This document shows, one piece after another, positions 7,655-17,429 of a DNA stretch of 43,219 bases (the first letter of the stretch is position 1; each line of letters starts with the position of its first letter). The DNA comes from Candidatus Kapaibacterium sp. (GTDB lineage Bacteria > Bacteroidota > Ignavibacteria > Kapaibacteriales > Kapaibacteriaceae): positions 91,286-134,504 of the forward strand of contig VERF01000001.1 of the NCBI GenBank assembly GCA_018882895.1. Direction: 5' to 3'. Below the pieces are notes generated by a model. It saw nothing but the letters and a program-made list of their open reading frames with translations, was not told where the DNA came from and searched no databases. Made by a program: the position numbers and the translations under genes.

Positions 7655-10150
7655 TCAGTTTGCCGCAGTATGAGCAGTTCGGAGTGTCGCTCGCGAAGAT
7701 CTCGGCGACTTCGGAGGATCGACGAACGCAATCTTCACGGCCTCATCGGCGTGAGAAACAAAGACGATCTTGAGACCACGCGTAACCTCAGCTTGAAGTT
7801 CCTCGACATCCTTTCGGTTTTCGGCAGGCACCAGCACGATAGTCATGCCGGCCCTGCGCGCGGCCAGCAGCTTCTCGTTCAGGCCTCCGATGGCCAGCAC
7901 ATTACCACGCAGTGTTACCTCACCGGTCATAGCCACATCTCCTCTGAGCTCGCGTCCGGTGGCTGCCGACAGAAGTGCCATGGTCATTGTGATTCCTGCC
8001 GACGGACCGTCCTTTGGTATCGCACCCTCCGGAACATGGATGTGGATCTGTCGATCCTTCGCGAACATCTCGTCAAGACCGAAACGACTGTGGTTGCTGC
8101 GCAAATAGGACAGAGCGGCCATGGCCGACTCCTTCATGACTTCGCCGAGTTTGCCGGTAAGTGTCAGACGTTCCGCTCCAGGCATCATGGTCACCTCTAC
8201 GGGGAGAGTGTCGCCGCCCATTGACGTCCAGGCAAGCCCCATGGCCACACCGATCTTGTTGCTGAGTTCCTCTGGCTTGACCTTGAACTTTGGAGCTCGC
8301 AGGAATCCCTCGACACTCTTCTCGTCGATGACCCAGCGTTTGTTCTTTGCAATTGACTGGAACGTGCGTGACGAGCGCATCTCGCCACCAACAGCGGTCT
8401 TGGAGCGCTTGCCGACAGTGTCGACGATATCGACGGCGAGCTTCCGAAGAATGCTGGCGACCTCGCGCTCAAGGTTTCGCACACCGGCCTCTCGCGTGTA
8501 CTCGCGAACAAGTTTGCCCAATGCTCCTTCGGTGAAGGTAATGTCCAGCCCCTGCAGCCCGTGTTTCTCCAGGAGTTTCGGCACGATGTAGCGCTGTGCG
8601 ATCTGAACCTTATCCGGCTCGAGGTAACTCGACAATTCGATCACCTCAAGACGATCCAGCAGGGGAGCCGGGATATCGTACTTGACGTTGGCAGTTGCGA
8701 TGAACAGGACATTCGAAAGATCGTAGTCCACCTCAAGATAGTGATCGCTGAAAGTGGCGTTCTGTTCCGGGTCGAGCACCTCAAGAAGCGCAGAGCTTGG
8801 ATCTCCTCTGAAGTCCATAGACATCTTGTCTATCTCATCAAGAAGGATAACCGGATTGTTGCTTCCGGCTCGCTTCATTGCCTGAATGATCTTGCCCGGC
8901 ATCGCGCCTATGTATGTTCGGCGATGTCCACGGATCTCAGCCTCGTCGCGCACGCCACCGAGCGACAATCGGACGAAGTTCCGACCAAGTGCGCGGGCGA
9001 TGGACTTGGCAAGTGATGTCTTGCCCACACCAGGCGGACCGACCAGACATAAGATCTGACCGCGAACGGAGCCAACGAGGTTCAGAACCGAGATATACTC
9101 CAGAATCCGCTCTTTGGGCTTCTTCAGGTCGTAGTGGTCCTGGTCGAGAATCGTTCGTACATGGTTGAGTTGAAGATTGTCGACCGTTCGATCTTGCCAT
9201 GGCACTGTGGCGATCCATTCGAGCCACGTACGATTGACCCCGTATTCGGGTGACATCGACGGGGTGCGTTTGAGACGATCGAATTCTTCGCTGACCTTTA
9301 CGCGAACCGGTTCGGGCAATTCCACCATCGAGAGTTGATCGTTGAGCTTCGACAGCTCAGGTCCGCCGTCATCGTCTTCACCCAGCTCAGACTGCAGAGC
9401 ACGGATCTGCTCTTGTATGAAGTACTTCCGCTGTGACTTCTGGATCTGGTCCTGAACCTTGCTGTCAATCTCGACTTCAAGTCGAAGCAGCTCGATCTCT
9501 GCAGAAAGAAGCTGCACCAACTCGTAGAACTGATCCTTTACCGATGGTGCGTCGAGTATGCGTTGCTTGGCTTCAACCTTTTGAGGAATGTTTGCGGCCG
9601 CGTAGTAAAGTTTGCGGATCGGGTCTTCAAGATTCTGAAAGGCGCCAAGCACCTCTGGTGGCAAGTTCCGGTTGCCCTTGACGAACTCCTCAAACAATTC
9701 GGTAGCGTGACGCACCAGCGCGGCAAGGTTGCGGTCATTCATGTCGGCATGAACCGGCAAGGGAGAGATCTCTACTTCCAGATACGGTTCCGTGCGAACA
9801 GCATTCGTGATGCGGGCAGGTACCGTGCCTTCGACCAGTACCTTCAGCAGGTTGTTCGGCAGGCGCATCACCTGAAGGATCTTGGCAACAGTCCCAACAG
9901 AATGCACGTCGTCGATCGTGGCGTCTTCGGTTGACGGATGGCGTTGTGAGACGACAAGGATGAACTTGTCCCGCTCCATTGCCTCTGCCACAGCCTTCAG
10001 AGAAGACGACCGTCCGATCAGTACCGGAAAGATCATGTGGGGGTAAATGACAATATCGCGCAACGGCAACACCGGGAGGCGCTCCAAAGCGGGGTTGTTC
10101 TGCCGATCTGCCTGTTCGATTGAGTCGAGGACGTCTGATTGGTCGTTCAT
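7655..10150 (-). CDS. lon: ATP-dependent protease Lon
   Basis: Full-length: LPVLPLRDIVIYPHMIFPVLIGR, LVGPPGVGKTSLAKSIARALGR, VILLDEIDKM, PKDGPSAGITMTMALLSAATGRELRGDVAMTGEVTLRGNVLAIGGLNEKLLAA. Confidence 0.98.
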   Translation of the reverse strand: MNDQSDVLDSIEQADRQNNPALERLPVLPLRDIVIYPHMIFPVLIGRSSSLKAVAEAMERDKFILVVSQRHPSTEDATIDDVHSVGTVAKILQVMRLPNNLLKVLVEGTVPARITNAVRTEPYLEVEISPLPVHADMNDRNLAALVRHATELFEEFVKGNRNLPPEVLGAFQNLEDPIRKLYYAAANIPQKVEAKQRILDAPSVKDQFYELVQLLSAEIELLRLEVEIDSKVQDQIQKSQRKYFIQEQIRALQSELGEDDDGGPELSKLNDQLSMVELPEPVRVKVSEEFDRLKRTPSMSPEYGVNRTWLEWIATVPWQDRTVDNLQLNHVRTILDQDHYDLKKPKERILEYISVLNLVGSVRGQILCLVGPPGVGKTSLAKSIARALGRNFVRLSLGGVRDEAEIRGHRRTYIGAMPGKIIQAMKRAGSNNPVILLDEIDKMSMDFRGDPSSALLEVLDPEQNATFSDHYLEVDYDLSNVLFIATANVKYDIPAPLLDRLEVIELSSYLEPDKVQIAQRYIVPKLLEKHGLQGLDITFTEGALGKLVREYTREAGVRNLEREVASILRKLAVDIVDTVGKRSKTAVGGEMRSSRTFQSIAKNKRWVIDEKSVEGFLRAPKFKVKPEELSNKIGVAMGLAWTSMGGDTLPVEVTMMPGAERLTLTGKLGEVMKESAMAALSYLRSNHSRFGLDEMFAKDRQIHIHVPEGAIPKDGPSAGITMTMALLSAATGRELRGDVAMTGEVTLRGNVLAIGGLNEKLLAARRAGMTIVLVPAENRKDVEELQAEVTRGLKIVFVSHADEAVKIAFVDPPKSPRSSRATLRTAHTAAN

Positions 10151-10238
10151 GGGCGCAAATGACGTTGAATGGGGGCGAAAATTACAACCACAGGAACATA
10201 AGAGCGCTCCATGTTTGGTCGTAAGCCTAAGAAAGCCC

Positions 10239-10246
10239 TATCTTTG
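10239..10246 (+). promoter_or_regulatory. -7 element TATCTTTG upstream of infC
   Basis: Exact TAnnTTTG match, 43 nt before the proposed TTG start. Confidence 0.5.
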
Positions 10247-10289
10247 CGTTCTTATCTGAAGACTCTTTCCACTTTAGCCGAAAGTCTGT

Positions 10290-10928
10290 TTGAGGCGTCC
10301 AAGTCTACCCTTACAGGGTCCGCGAGTTGAATCACAACGCAAGCACAAGATCAATGACGAGATCGGAGCCCCCGAAGTACGCGTCCTTGATTCCACCAAT
10401 GCGCCACTCGGCATCTTGCCTCGGCGTGAAGCGTTGCGAATCGCAGCAGAGCGCGAGTTGGACCTTGTAGAGATCGCGCCGCAGGCAAATCCGCCTGTGT
10501 GCAAGATCATCGACTACGGGAAGTTTGTCTACGAACAACAGAAGCGGGAAAAGCAGGCCAAGAAGTCCCAGACACAGACATCGCTGAAAGAGGTTCGCTT
10601 CAAGGCCGGAACTGATACGCATGATTTTGATTTCAAGACGCGTCATGCACGTCAGTTCTTGACTGAAGGGCACAAGGTCAAGGCCACGGTAATGTTCAAG
10701 GGTCGCGAGATCCTGCACAAGGAACTGGGCGAGGTGCTCCTTCAAAGGTTCATTGATGCCCTGGCCGACGTTTCGAAGATCGATCAGCCGATGAAGATGG
10801 AAGGACGTTTTCTTGGTGTTCTCCTTACTCCAGAGTCGAAGAAGACACCGAAGAAGAAGAGTGAATCGGCACCTGCGGATGGAGCAGAAACCCCATCACA
10901 GGCACCGGCAGAAGCGGTAGCAGAATAA
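10290..10928 (+). CDS. infC: translation initiation factor IF-3
   Basis: [73 protein letters not shown]; non-AUG start (TTG 10290; in-frame TAG at 10275). Confidence 0.96.
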   Translation: MRRPSLPLQGPRVESQRKHKINDEIGAPEVRVLDSTNAPLGILPRREALRIAAERELDLVEIAPQANPPVCKIIDYGKFVYEQQKREKQAKKSQTQTSLKEVRFKAGTDTHDFDFKTRHARQFLTEGHKVKATVMFKGREILHKELGEVLLQRFIDALADVSKIDQPMKMEGRFLGVLLTPESKKTPKKKSESAPADGAETPSQAPAEAVAE

Positions 10929-10954
10929 TCGATTGTCACGAAGGAGATTTCGAC

Positions 10955-11152
10955 ATGCCGAAGATGAAGACGAACTCGGGAGCCAAGAAGCGCTTCAAGA
11001 TCACCGGAAGCGGTGCTATCAAGCGTCAAAAAGCAAACCGTAGCCACATCCTGACAAGTAAGACCCGGAAGCGCAAGCGCAACCTGCGTCAGGATACGTT
11101 GGTAGATGCCAGCAACATGCCAAACGTGTTGCACTGCTTGGCTCTACGTTAA
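10955..11152 (+). CDS. rpmI: 50S ribosomal protein L35
   Basis: [54 protein letters not shown]. Confidence 0.97.
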   Translation: MPKMKTNSGAKKRFKITGSGAIKRQKANRSHILTSKTRKRKRNLRQDTLVDASNMPNVLHCLALR

Positions 11153-11224
11153 GCAGACGATTTTCATTCACCGTCGTTCAGGGACAAGCCGTTCTCCTGA
11201 CGACCATCCACAAGGAGTTTTGAC

Positions 11225-11566
11225 ATGCCACGCAGTGTCAATAAAGTAGCGGCGCACCAGAGAAAGAAGAAATACTTCAAGCTCGCAAAGGGCTACTGGG
11301 GCGCCCGGTCCAAGGTTTGGACAATCGCCAAGCATCACGTTGAAAAGGGGCTTCAATATGCCTACCGTGATCGCCGTAACAAGAAGCGCACTTTCCGTTC
11401 GCTATGGATCGTTCGCATCAATGCCGCAGCTCGTGTAAACGGAACGACCTACTCGCGCTTGATGCATGGTCTGAAGCTTAAGAATATCGGTATCAACCGT
11501 AAGGTTCTTGCCGATATCGCGATGAATCATCCACAGGTGTTCACCACGCTCGTCAAGTCTCTCTAA
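11225..11566 (+). CDS. rplT: 50S ribosomal protein L20
   Basis: [70 protein letters not shown]. Confidence 0.98.
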   Translation: MPRSVNKVAAHQRKKKYFKLAKGYWGARSKVWTIAKHHVEKGLQYAYRDRRNKKRTFRSLWIVRINAAARVNGTTYSRLMHGLKLKNIGINRKVLADIAMNHPQVFTTLVKSL

Positions 11567-11608
11567 GAGTAGACGTCGGCGGGGGATCGCCCATTACCGT
11601 CGGAATCG

Positions 11609-11644
11609 AACGGCGACAGCGAGAATTTTCACGCTGTCGCCGTT
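11609..11644 (+). terminator. Perfect 13-bp-arm hairpin between rplT and pheS (terminator or leader structure)
   Basis: AACGGCGACAGCG(agaattttca)CGCTGTCGCCGTT; no following T-tract. Confidence 0.55.
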
Positions 11645-11667
11645 GTCGCATCTGACTAATTTGTACC

Positions 11668-12696
11668 ATGACGTTGATAGAACAACTCCAGCAACTCCGT
11701 CAGATCATTGATCAGGAGTCCAGTCAGCTCGCATCGGCAGAAGATGCTGAAGCGTTCCGTTTGCGGCATCTTGTTAAGAAGGGGACCATACAGGCCTGTG
11801 TGGAACAGCTTCGCAGTGTGCCCAAGGAACAGAAGCCCGAAGTTGGCAAACTTCTAAACGAGGTCCGTGCTCTTGCAGACAAGGCCTATGAACAGGCCCA
11901 TGACCGATACGCCTCAGCCTCATCAGTTGAGCGTATCGACGTCACATTACAGGGCCGCGGGCCGCAAATCGGAGCGGTGCATCCTATCACACAGACCGTC
12001 GATCGGCTTGTCGACATCTTCGCTTCGATGGGCTTTGATGTTGCTGAGGGACCGGACGTGGAGGATGACGCCCACAACTTCGAGCACCTGAACTTTGCTC
12101 CCGATCATCCTGCGCGAGACATGCAGGATACCTTCTTCGTTGATGCCCCCGGCCGCTCAGATGTTCTTCTGCGTACGCATACGTCATCGGTTCAGGTTCG
12201 GGTAATGCAGAGCATGAAGCCGCCGATTCGTTGCATCATGCCAGGACGTGTCTATCGCAACGAGGCCGTCAGCGCGCGTTCACTGGCTGAGTTTCATCAG
12301 ATAGAAGGCCTTTACATCGATCGCGGTGTCAGCATGGCCGATCTCAAGGGCACGATCATGGCATTTGCTCGACGCTTCTATGATGCCAATGCCGAGTTCC
12401 GTTTTCGTACGTCGTACTTCCCGTTTACCGAGCCAAGCTGTGAGATTGACATGTCCTGCTTTCTCTGCAAGGGGGAAGGATGTCGGATCTGTAAGCACTC
12501 CGGATGGCTCGAGATCTGTGGCGCCGGAATGGTCCATCCGAACGTCCTGCGCGCCTGCGGAATCGATCCAGACGAGTACTCTGGATTCGCATTCGGTTTC
12601 GGAGTGGAGCGCGTCGTTCTGATGCTGACAGGGATCGATGACATTCGACTTTTGTACGAAAACGATGTCCGCGTCAACGGACAGTTCGCCCCATGA
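11668..12696 (+). CDS. pheS: phenylalanine--tRNA ligase alpha subunit
   Basis: HPITQTVDRLVDIFASMGFDVAEGPDVEDDAHNFEHLNFAPDHPARDMQDTFFV...LLRTHTSSVQVR...FAFGFGVERVVLMLTGIDDIRL. Confidence 0.98.
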   Translation: MTLIEQLQQLRQIIDQESSQLASAEDAEAFRLRHLVKKGTIQACVEQLRSVPKEQKPEVGKLLNEVRALADKAYEQAHDRYASASSVERIDVTLQGRGPQIGAVHPITQTVDRLVDIFASMGFDVAEGPDVEDDAHNFEHLNFAPDHPARDMQDTFFVDAPGRSDVLLRTHTSSVQVRVMQSMKPPIRCIMPGRVYRNEAVSARSLAEFHQIEGLYIDRGVSMADLKGTIMAFARRFYDANAEFRFRTSYFPFTEPSCEIDMSCFLCKGEGCRICKHSGWLEICGAGMVHPNVLRACGIDPDEYSGFAFGFGVERVVLMLTGIDDIRLLYENDVRVNGQFAP

Positions 12697-13379
12697 TCCT
12701 CCGGGCAAGGGGCTTGGTGAAGTCATATCATGGAGTCGACGCAGCGCCGACGCGCGTGCTTCGTGGTGTCGATGTATCGGTTGATAACGGAGTGATCATC
12801 TCGATCATGGGGCCGAGCGGCGCAGGCAAGAGCACGCTGCTTCATGTACTTGGGTCACTGGATCGGGCCGACACGGGCACGGTTGAGTTATGCCATAATG
12901 ACCGATGGATCGATCTGCAGACCGCAACGCCGGCGGTCCTATCAGAGGTCAGGGCGCATGCCATTGGAATTGTCTATCAGTTCCATCATCTACTCCCGGA
13001 ATTCACTGCCGTCGAAAACGTCATGATGCCGGCCCGCATTGTGGGTGTCTCAAAGAGTGAATCGCGCAGTCGTGCTCTGAAGCTTCTCGAAAGAGTGCAT
13101 CTTTCGCATCGCGCCGACCATCTCCCGTCTGAACTCTCTGGAGGTGAGCAGCAAAGGGTCGCCGTTGCGCGTGCACTCATGAACCAGCCACGGATCGTAC
13201 TGGCTGACGAGCCCACTGGAAATCTTGATACCGAGAACGCCGAGCAGGTCAGCGATCTGCTCATCGAAATGGTCCGAGAGCGTGGCTCCTCCTGCATCAT
13301 TGCCACACATAGTGCTGAACTCGCCTCAAGGGCCGACCTGCGGTATATCATGATTGACGGGGTGCTGACGCAATGTTGA
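12693..13379 (+). CDS. LolD/MacB-type ABC transporter ATP-binding protein
   Basis: GPSGAGKSTLLHVLGSLDRADTGTVEL, LSGGEQQRVAVARALMNQPRIVLADEPTGNLDTENAEQVSDLL; ATGA overlap with pheS. Confidence 0.9.
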   Translation: MILRARGLVKSYHGVDAAPTRVLRGVDVSVDNGVIISIMGPSGAGKSTLLHVLGSLDRADTGTVELCHNDRWIDLQTATPAVLSEVRAHAIGIVYQFHHLLPEFTAVENVMMPARIVGVSKSESRSRALKLLERVHLSHRADHLPSELSGGEQQRVAVARALMNQPRIVLADEPTGNLDTENAEQVSDLLIEMVRERGSSCIIATHSAELASRADLRYIMIDGVLTQC

Positions 13380-13738
13380 GCACTCGCCAGGTCAGCACTC
13401 TTCTGATCGGCTACGGACTATTCCTGGTCGTGAGTGGATTGATCGGATACGAGATCACGATTGAACACAGCACGTCGGCGCTGTTCAATGGAAGTATCTT
13501 CGGTTCACTTATCGTTCTGCTGGGAGTTCTTCACCGGATGGGACGCATGTGGACGTTGCCGGCAAGCATCTCGGCGGCCGCGATCTTTTCGTTGACGTTC
13601 CTTTGGCGCAGTGGACTTCAGTGGATGAAGATCGCAAGTGAAACGACCGAAAGAACAGGAATCGCCGTCCTGCTTACCGTGATGGCCACCGTCAGCGTAG
13701 TTGTCTTCTTTGTGTTACGGCGTTCCTACAGACACTAG
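13373..13738 (+). CDS. small multi-pass membrane protein (about 4 predicted TM segments)
   Basis: Hydrophobic segments LLIGYGLFLVVSGLIGYEI, SIFGSLIVLLGVL, ISAAAIFSLTFLW, IAVLLTVMATVSVVVFFVL; overlaps the upstream ABC gene. Confidence 0.7.
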   Translation: MLSTRQVSTLLIGYGLFLVVSGLIGYEITIEHSTSALFNGSIFGSLIVLLGVLHRMGRMWTLPASISAAAIFSLTFLWRSGLQWMKIASETTERTGIAVLLTVMATVSVVVFFVLRRSYRH

Positions 13739-15016
13739 GCCCCGTGCGGTACCAAACAGATCGAACTCTGCGGCATCTTCGATCTCAACATCCACGAAGC
13801 TGCCCGTGGCAAGGGGCTTATCGGATCGGACGTAGACGTCATTGTCCACCTCCGGAGCGTCGGCTTGGCTTCGCCCCCTGAATTCGCCCGATATCTCTTC
13901 TTCGATAAGCACCCGCAGGGTCTGACCAATGCGTTGCTGGTTCATCTCGTAGGAAATCTGCTGCTGAGCATCCATGATGCGGGCTCGACGTTCTTCCTTC
14001 ACTTCTGCAGAGATCGGATCTCCGAGAATGTATGCGTATGTATCGTCTTCCTGCGAATAGGTGAACACGCCCAGCCTGTGAAAGCGCTGCTTCGTGATGA
14101 ACTCTTCCAGCTCGTCAACATCGGCCTCGGTCTCGGAAGGATAACCCACGATGAAGGTACTCCTCAGGACGATGTCCGGTACGGTCTGCCTGATCTCATC
14201 AAGTAGCTCCTCGGTGGCGCGCCGCGTGATCCCGCGTCGCATGCTCTTGAGGACGTTGGTGGAGGCATGCTGCAATGGCATGTCTAGGTAGGTGCAGATG
14301 TTCGGCGTATCGCGTATCACGCGCAGCACGTCTTTCGGAAACTGCGATGGATAGGCATACATACAGCGGATCCATTCAGCGCCGCTTTCACCGGCAATTC
14401 GCTCAAGTAGGGAAGCCAGCGAGCGCTGCCCCACAGTGTCCATGCCGTAGTAGGTCAGATCCTGAGCCACCAGGACGATCTCTTTCGCCCCCTGAGCAAC
14501 GATCGAGCGAGCCGAGTTCACCAGCGTGTCGGCATCAATGCTGCGATGGTTTCCTCGCATCACCGGGATGGCACAGAAAGAGCAGGGGTGGTCACAACCT
14601 TCGGAGATCTTCAGGTATGCGTATGGTACGGGAGCAGAGAGGATGCGATCACCCAGAAGCGCATACTTCAGGTCAGGCGAAATGGCCTTGATGATCTGCT
14701 CGTAGGCCTCCGTTCCGAAGAAGTGGTCGACTTCGGGAATCTCCTTGCGAAGGTCGTCACCATAGCGTTCGCTCAGACAACCTGCCACAACAAGCTGCTT
14801 GAGCTTGCCTTCACTTCGCATGCGTGCGGCCTCGAGAATTGCACTGACGCTTTCTTCCTTTGCCTGATCGATAAACCCACACGTGTTGATCACCAGCGTG
14901 TCTGCATCATCGAGGTCAGTGGCAAGCTCAAGCGAATTAGCGCGCAGGTGTCCGGCAAGCGTTTCACTGTCAACCGTGTTCTTGCTGCATCCGAGAGTAA
15001 GGATGTGGACCTTCAT
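13715..15016 (-). CDS. rimO: ribosomal protein S12 methylthiotransferase
   Basis: MKVHILTLGCSKNTVDSETLAGHL...LVINTCGFIDQAKEES...KISEGCDHPCSFCAIPVMRGNHRS...VDNDVYV. Confidence 0.97.
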   Translation of the reverse strand: MKVHILTLGCSKNTVDSETLAGHLRANSLELATDLDDADTLVINTCGFIDQAKEESVSAILEAARMRSEGKLKQLVVAGCLSERYGDDLRKEIPEVDHFFGTEAYEQIIKAISPDLKYALLGDRILSAPVPYAYLKISEGCDHPCSFCAIPVMRGNHRSIDADTLVNSARSIVAQGAKEIVLVAQDLTYYGMDTVGQRSLASLLERIAGESGAEWIRCMYAYPSQFPKDVLRVIRDTPNICTYLDMPLQHASTNVLKSMRRGITRRATEELLDEIRQTVPDIVLRSTFIVGYPSETEADVDELEEFITKQRFHRLGVFTYSQEDDTYAYILGDPISAEVKEERRARIMDAQQQISYEMNQQRIGQTLRVLIEEEISGEFRGRSQADAPEVDNDVYVRSDKPLATGSFVDVEIEDAAEFDLFGTARGLVSVGTP

Positions 15017-15492
15017 GAGAACTTCTTGGTAAGGCGATCGGCAACGATCGGCGGGACGAATTCGCTGAGATTCTGGTGATATCTGCTCAGTTCTCGGATG
15101 ATACTCGAGTTCAGATAGGTGTACTTTTCATGGGGCATGAGAAAGATGGTGCTCACCAGCGGCTGAAGCTTGCGGTTCATGAGGGCTATCTGAAACTCAT
15201 ATTCGAAGTCCGTCACTGCCCGAATTCCGCGGACGATCACCGTCGCGCCATTCTCGATCGCGTAGTCGACCACCAGGCCTGCATGGACCACCACGCGGAC
15301 GTTTGGCAAGTGACGAAGCGACTCCGAGGCCATCTCATGACGTTCCTGCTCGTCGAACAGTGGCGTCTTGCGGCTGTTGCGAGCAACCACAACGGTGACG
15401 GTCTCGAACATCTGGGAGGCACGTTCGATCACGTCGACGTGTCCCAGGGTGATCGGGTCGAACGATCCAGGGTAGATGGCTTGTGTGCCCAT
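15013..15492 (-). CDS. coaD: pantetheine-phosphate adenylyltransferase
   Basis: MGTQAIYPGSFDPITLGHVDVIERASQMFETVTVVVARNSRKTPLF...NSSIIRELSRYHQNLSEFVPPIVADRL; start trimmed to 15492. Confidence 0.97.
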   Translation of the reverse strand: MGTQAIYPGSFDPITLGHVDVIERASQMFETVTVVVARNSRKTPLFDEQERHEMASESLRHLPNVRVVVHAGLVVDYAIENGATVIVRGIRAVTDFEYEFQIALMNRKLQPLVSTIFLMPHEKYTYLNSSIIRELSRYHQNLSEFVPPIVADRLTKKFS

Positions 15493-15498
15493 AAGCAA

Positions 15499-15506
15499 CA
15501 AAACTA
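15499..15506 (-). promoter_or_regulatory. -7 element TAGTTTTG 6 nt upstream of coaD start
   Basis: CAAAACTA on + is TAGTTTTG on -; coaD ATG ends at 15492. Confidence 0.55.
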
Positions 15507-16064
15507 CGGGTTCGTTTCGATACGGCGGAAGATCTCGACAATACTGGGTCCGCGAGCCCCTTGCCAAACTGGTTCAAAACGTTCTGTTGGCAGAAGAAAC
15601 TCCTGATCGCCGTGCTCAATGATCGCCAGTCCTCCGGGCCGAATCACATCATGAGTATTGAGCAATTGCATCAGGCGGTTGCAGTCTCGGCGCGCATATG
15701 GAGGGTCGGCAAAGAGGCAGTCGATCTCGGTCAGTTGTAGACCTTCGATTGCTGAAAGTGCATCAGTGCGAATGATCTTGACGTCTTCGTTTCGGCCCAG
15801 CTGCTGAGCAATGCTCCGCAGGTGCCGACAGATCTCGGCCGAAGTGTCGACCATTGTCGTTCGTGTGGCTCCGCGGCTCAGTGCTTCCCACGAAAGGATT
15901 CCGCTTCCTGCATAGAGATCCAAAACGGTGGAACCAGCCAGATCTACCGTCTGCTCGATGACGGTGAAGATCGACTCTCGAAGTTGGTCCATCGTCGGTC
16001 GAGTGGCATCGCCCGGTGGGGAAGGGATGATGGTTCGTTTGAGAGTTCCGCCGATGATGCGCAT
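15504..16064 (-). CDS. rsmD: 16S rRNA (guanine(966)-N(2))-methyltransferase RsmD
   Basis: MRIIGGTLKRTIIPSPPGDATRPTMDQLRESIFTVIEQ...VLDLYAGSGILSWEALSRGA...CLFADPPYARR. Confidence 0.95.
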   Translation of the reverse strand: MRIIGGTLKRTIIPSPPGDATRPTMDQLRESIFTVIEQTVDLAGSTVLDLYAGSGILSWEALSRGATRTTMVDTSAEICRHLRSIAQQLGRNEDVKIIRTDALSAIEGLQLTEIDCLFADPPYARRDCNRLMQLLNTHDVIRPGGLAIIEHGDQEFLLPTERFEPVWQGARGPSIVEIFRRIETNP

Positions 16065-16067
16065 CGG

Positions 16068-16898
16068 TTACGAACGCAGACGCGGCAGGATCCCTGCCAT
16101 GATGGGCGAGATGACGTGCGCTCGAGCGATGATGCGTGAGGCTGTCGATTCGTCGAGTGATGTTTCGACAATTCGAAACGGCTGCAGCCGCGTGGACTTG
16201 ATGCCTGATTCACGCAGTGCCGACTTCACCTGGTCGACCATCGGCAAGGTGAGGTAGTCGCCGAAGAGCATGGCGTGTTTGACGTTCACATCGAATCTTT
16301 GACCCACAGAGGCCAGCTCGGAAAGAGCTGTCTGGTGATAGGGGGCTTCTGCTGAAGTGGACTGGACGGAGATCACGGCCGGTTGGTGGTCGGAGCCGAT
16401 CACAGCTGTGATCGACAGAGGGCCGCGCCGTCCGTGAAGTGCCCATGGGTGGGCTTGGGCGGGCGTACACGCAAGGGCAACTTCAATGTCTACTGCAAGA
16501 TCGGTCCGAAGAGCACCGCTTGAGGCGAGCTCATTGTAGGAGGGTGCGTCTGGACGTAGTGCTACGAAGCTGCTCCACGACAGACCCGAGCGCAACCGAG
16601 TGGAACATTCCATGTCGACTGCGTGGCTTGCCGAGAGTCCGCATACTTCTTCCAATTCGAATGAACGGCGCCGCGAATCCGGTTGGTCGGAGGAGGTTGG
16701 AAAGCTGTGAACAAACCAGCAGTCATTGCCCAGAACACTGGTCACGTCTACGCCGTGCAGGTTGGCTACTGAGGAGTGATCATTCGGAGCATACTCATGG
16801 AATGCCACGAGACGTGGAACGGGTCCGCGTGCATCCCACGTGGCCACCAGCGTTCGCCTTGGATGGTAGTAGACCGTCGTCGACATCATTGCGGTCAA
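16068..16898 (-). CDS. uncharacterised protein adjacent to rsmD-coaD (positionally like DUF3822 proteins of Bacteroidota)
   Basis: Uninterrupted 276-aa ORF directly upstream of and co-directional with rsmD; family assignment by position only. Confidence 0.65.
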   Translation of the reverse strand: MTAMMSTTVYYHPRRTLVATWDARGPVPRLVAFHEYAPNDHSSVANLHGVDVTSVLGNDCWFVHSFPTSSDQPDSRRRSFELEEVCGLSASHAVDMECSTRLRSGLSWSSFVALRPDAPSYNELASSGALRTDLAVDIEVALACTPAQAHPWALHGRRGPLSITAVIGSDHQPAVISVQSTSAEAPYHQTALSELASVGQRFDVNVKHAMLFGDYLTLPMVDQVKSALRESGIKSTRLQPFRIVETSLDESTASRIIARAHVISPIMAGILPRLRS

Positions 16899-16899
16899 T

Positions 16900-17400
16900 T
16901 TACGGCACGATCACATAAGGCCGCAGCTTTTCAAGGGTCTTTGGGCCGATACCCTTTACATCCAGAAGGTCTTCGGCCGATGTGAAGGGGCGGATTCGAC
17001 GGCGTTCAATTATCCGCTGGGCCATGGCAGGTCCGATCCCGGGAAGTTGTTCAAGTTCCTTGGCAGAGGCGATATTGATCGGGATCGCTCGAGGAGGTCG
17101 AGACCTTCCTCCATCAGGGCGGGATTCGGTATCTCTTGGAGATTGTGATTGTCCGCCGGCCTGACGAGTTGAATCGCTGCCGGATGACATCGTGGACTGC
17201 TGCTGCTGTCCAAGACTATCCAGGATGCGGATCACCGATTCGACCGACGTGTGCTCATGCAGATCCGACGTGGAGTCGAGCGGCAGAAAACGCGATGCCA
17301 GCGAGCCGGTGACGACCACCGTGGCAAAGGCCGCAACGAACATCGCCTCGTTGGAAGTCACCCGCAGGTGGGTCTGTATGGTACTCAATAACTGCCGCAT
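16900..17400 (-). CDS. membrane-anchored ComEA-like helix-hairpin-helix protein
   Basis: N-terminal TM segment, low-complexity linker, then INIASAKELEQLPGIGPAMAQRIIERRRIRPFTSAEDLLDVKGIGPKTLEKLRPYV. Confidence 0.88.
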   Translation of the reverse strand: MRQLLSTIQTHLRVTSNEAMFVAAFATVVVTGSLASRFLPLDSTSDLHEHTSVESVIRILDSLGQQQQSTMSSGSDSTRQAGGQSQSPRDTESRPDGGRSRPPRAIPINIASAKELEQLPGIGPAMAQRIIERRRIRPFTSAEDLLDVKGIGPKTLEKLRPYVIVP

Positions 17401-17429
17401 GGAAACCTTTCCAGAGGCGACAGTTCGGA

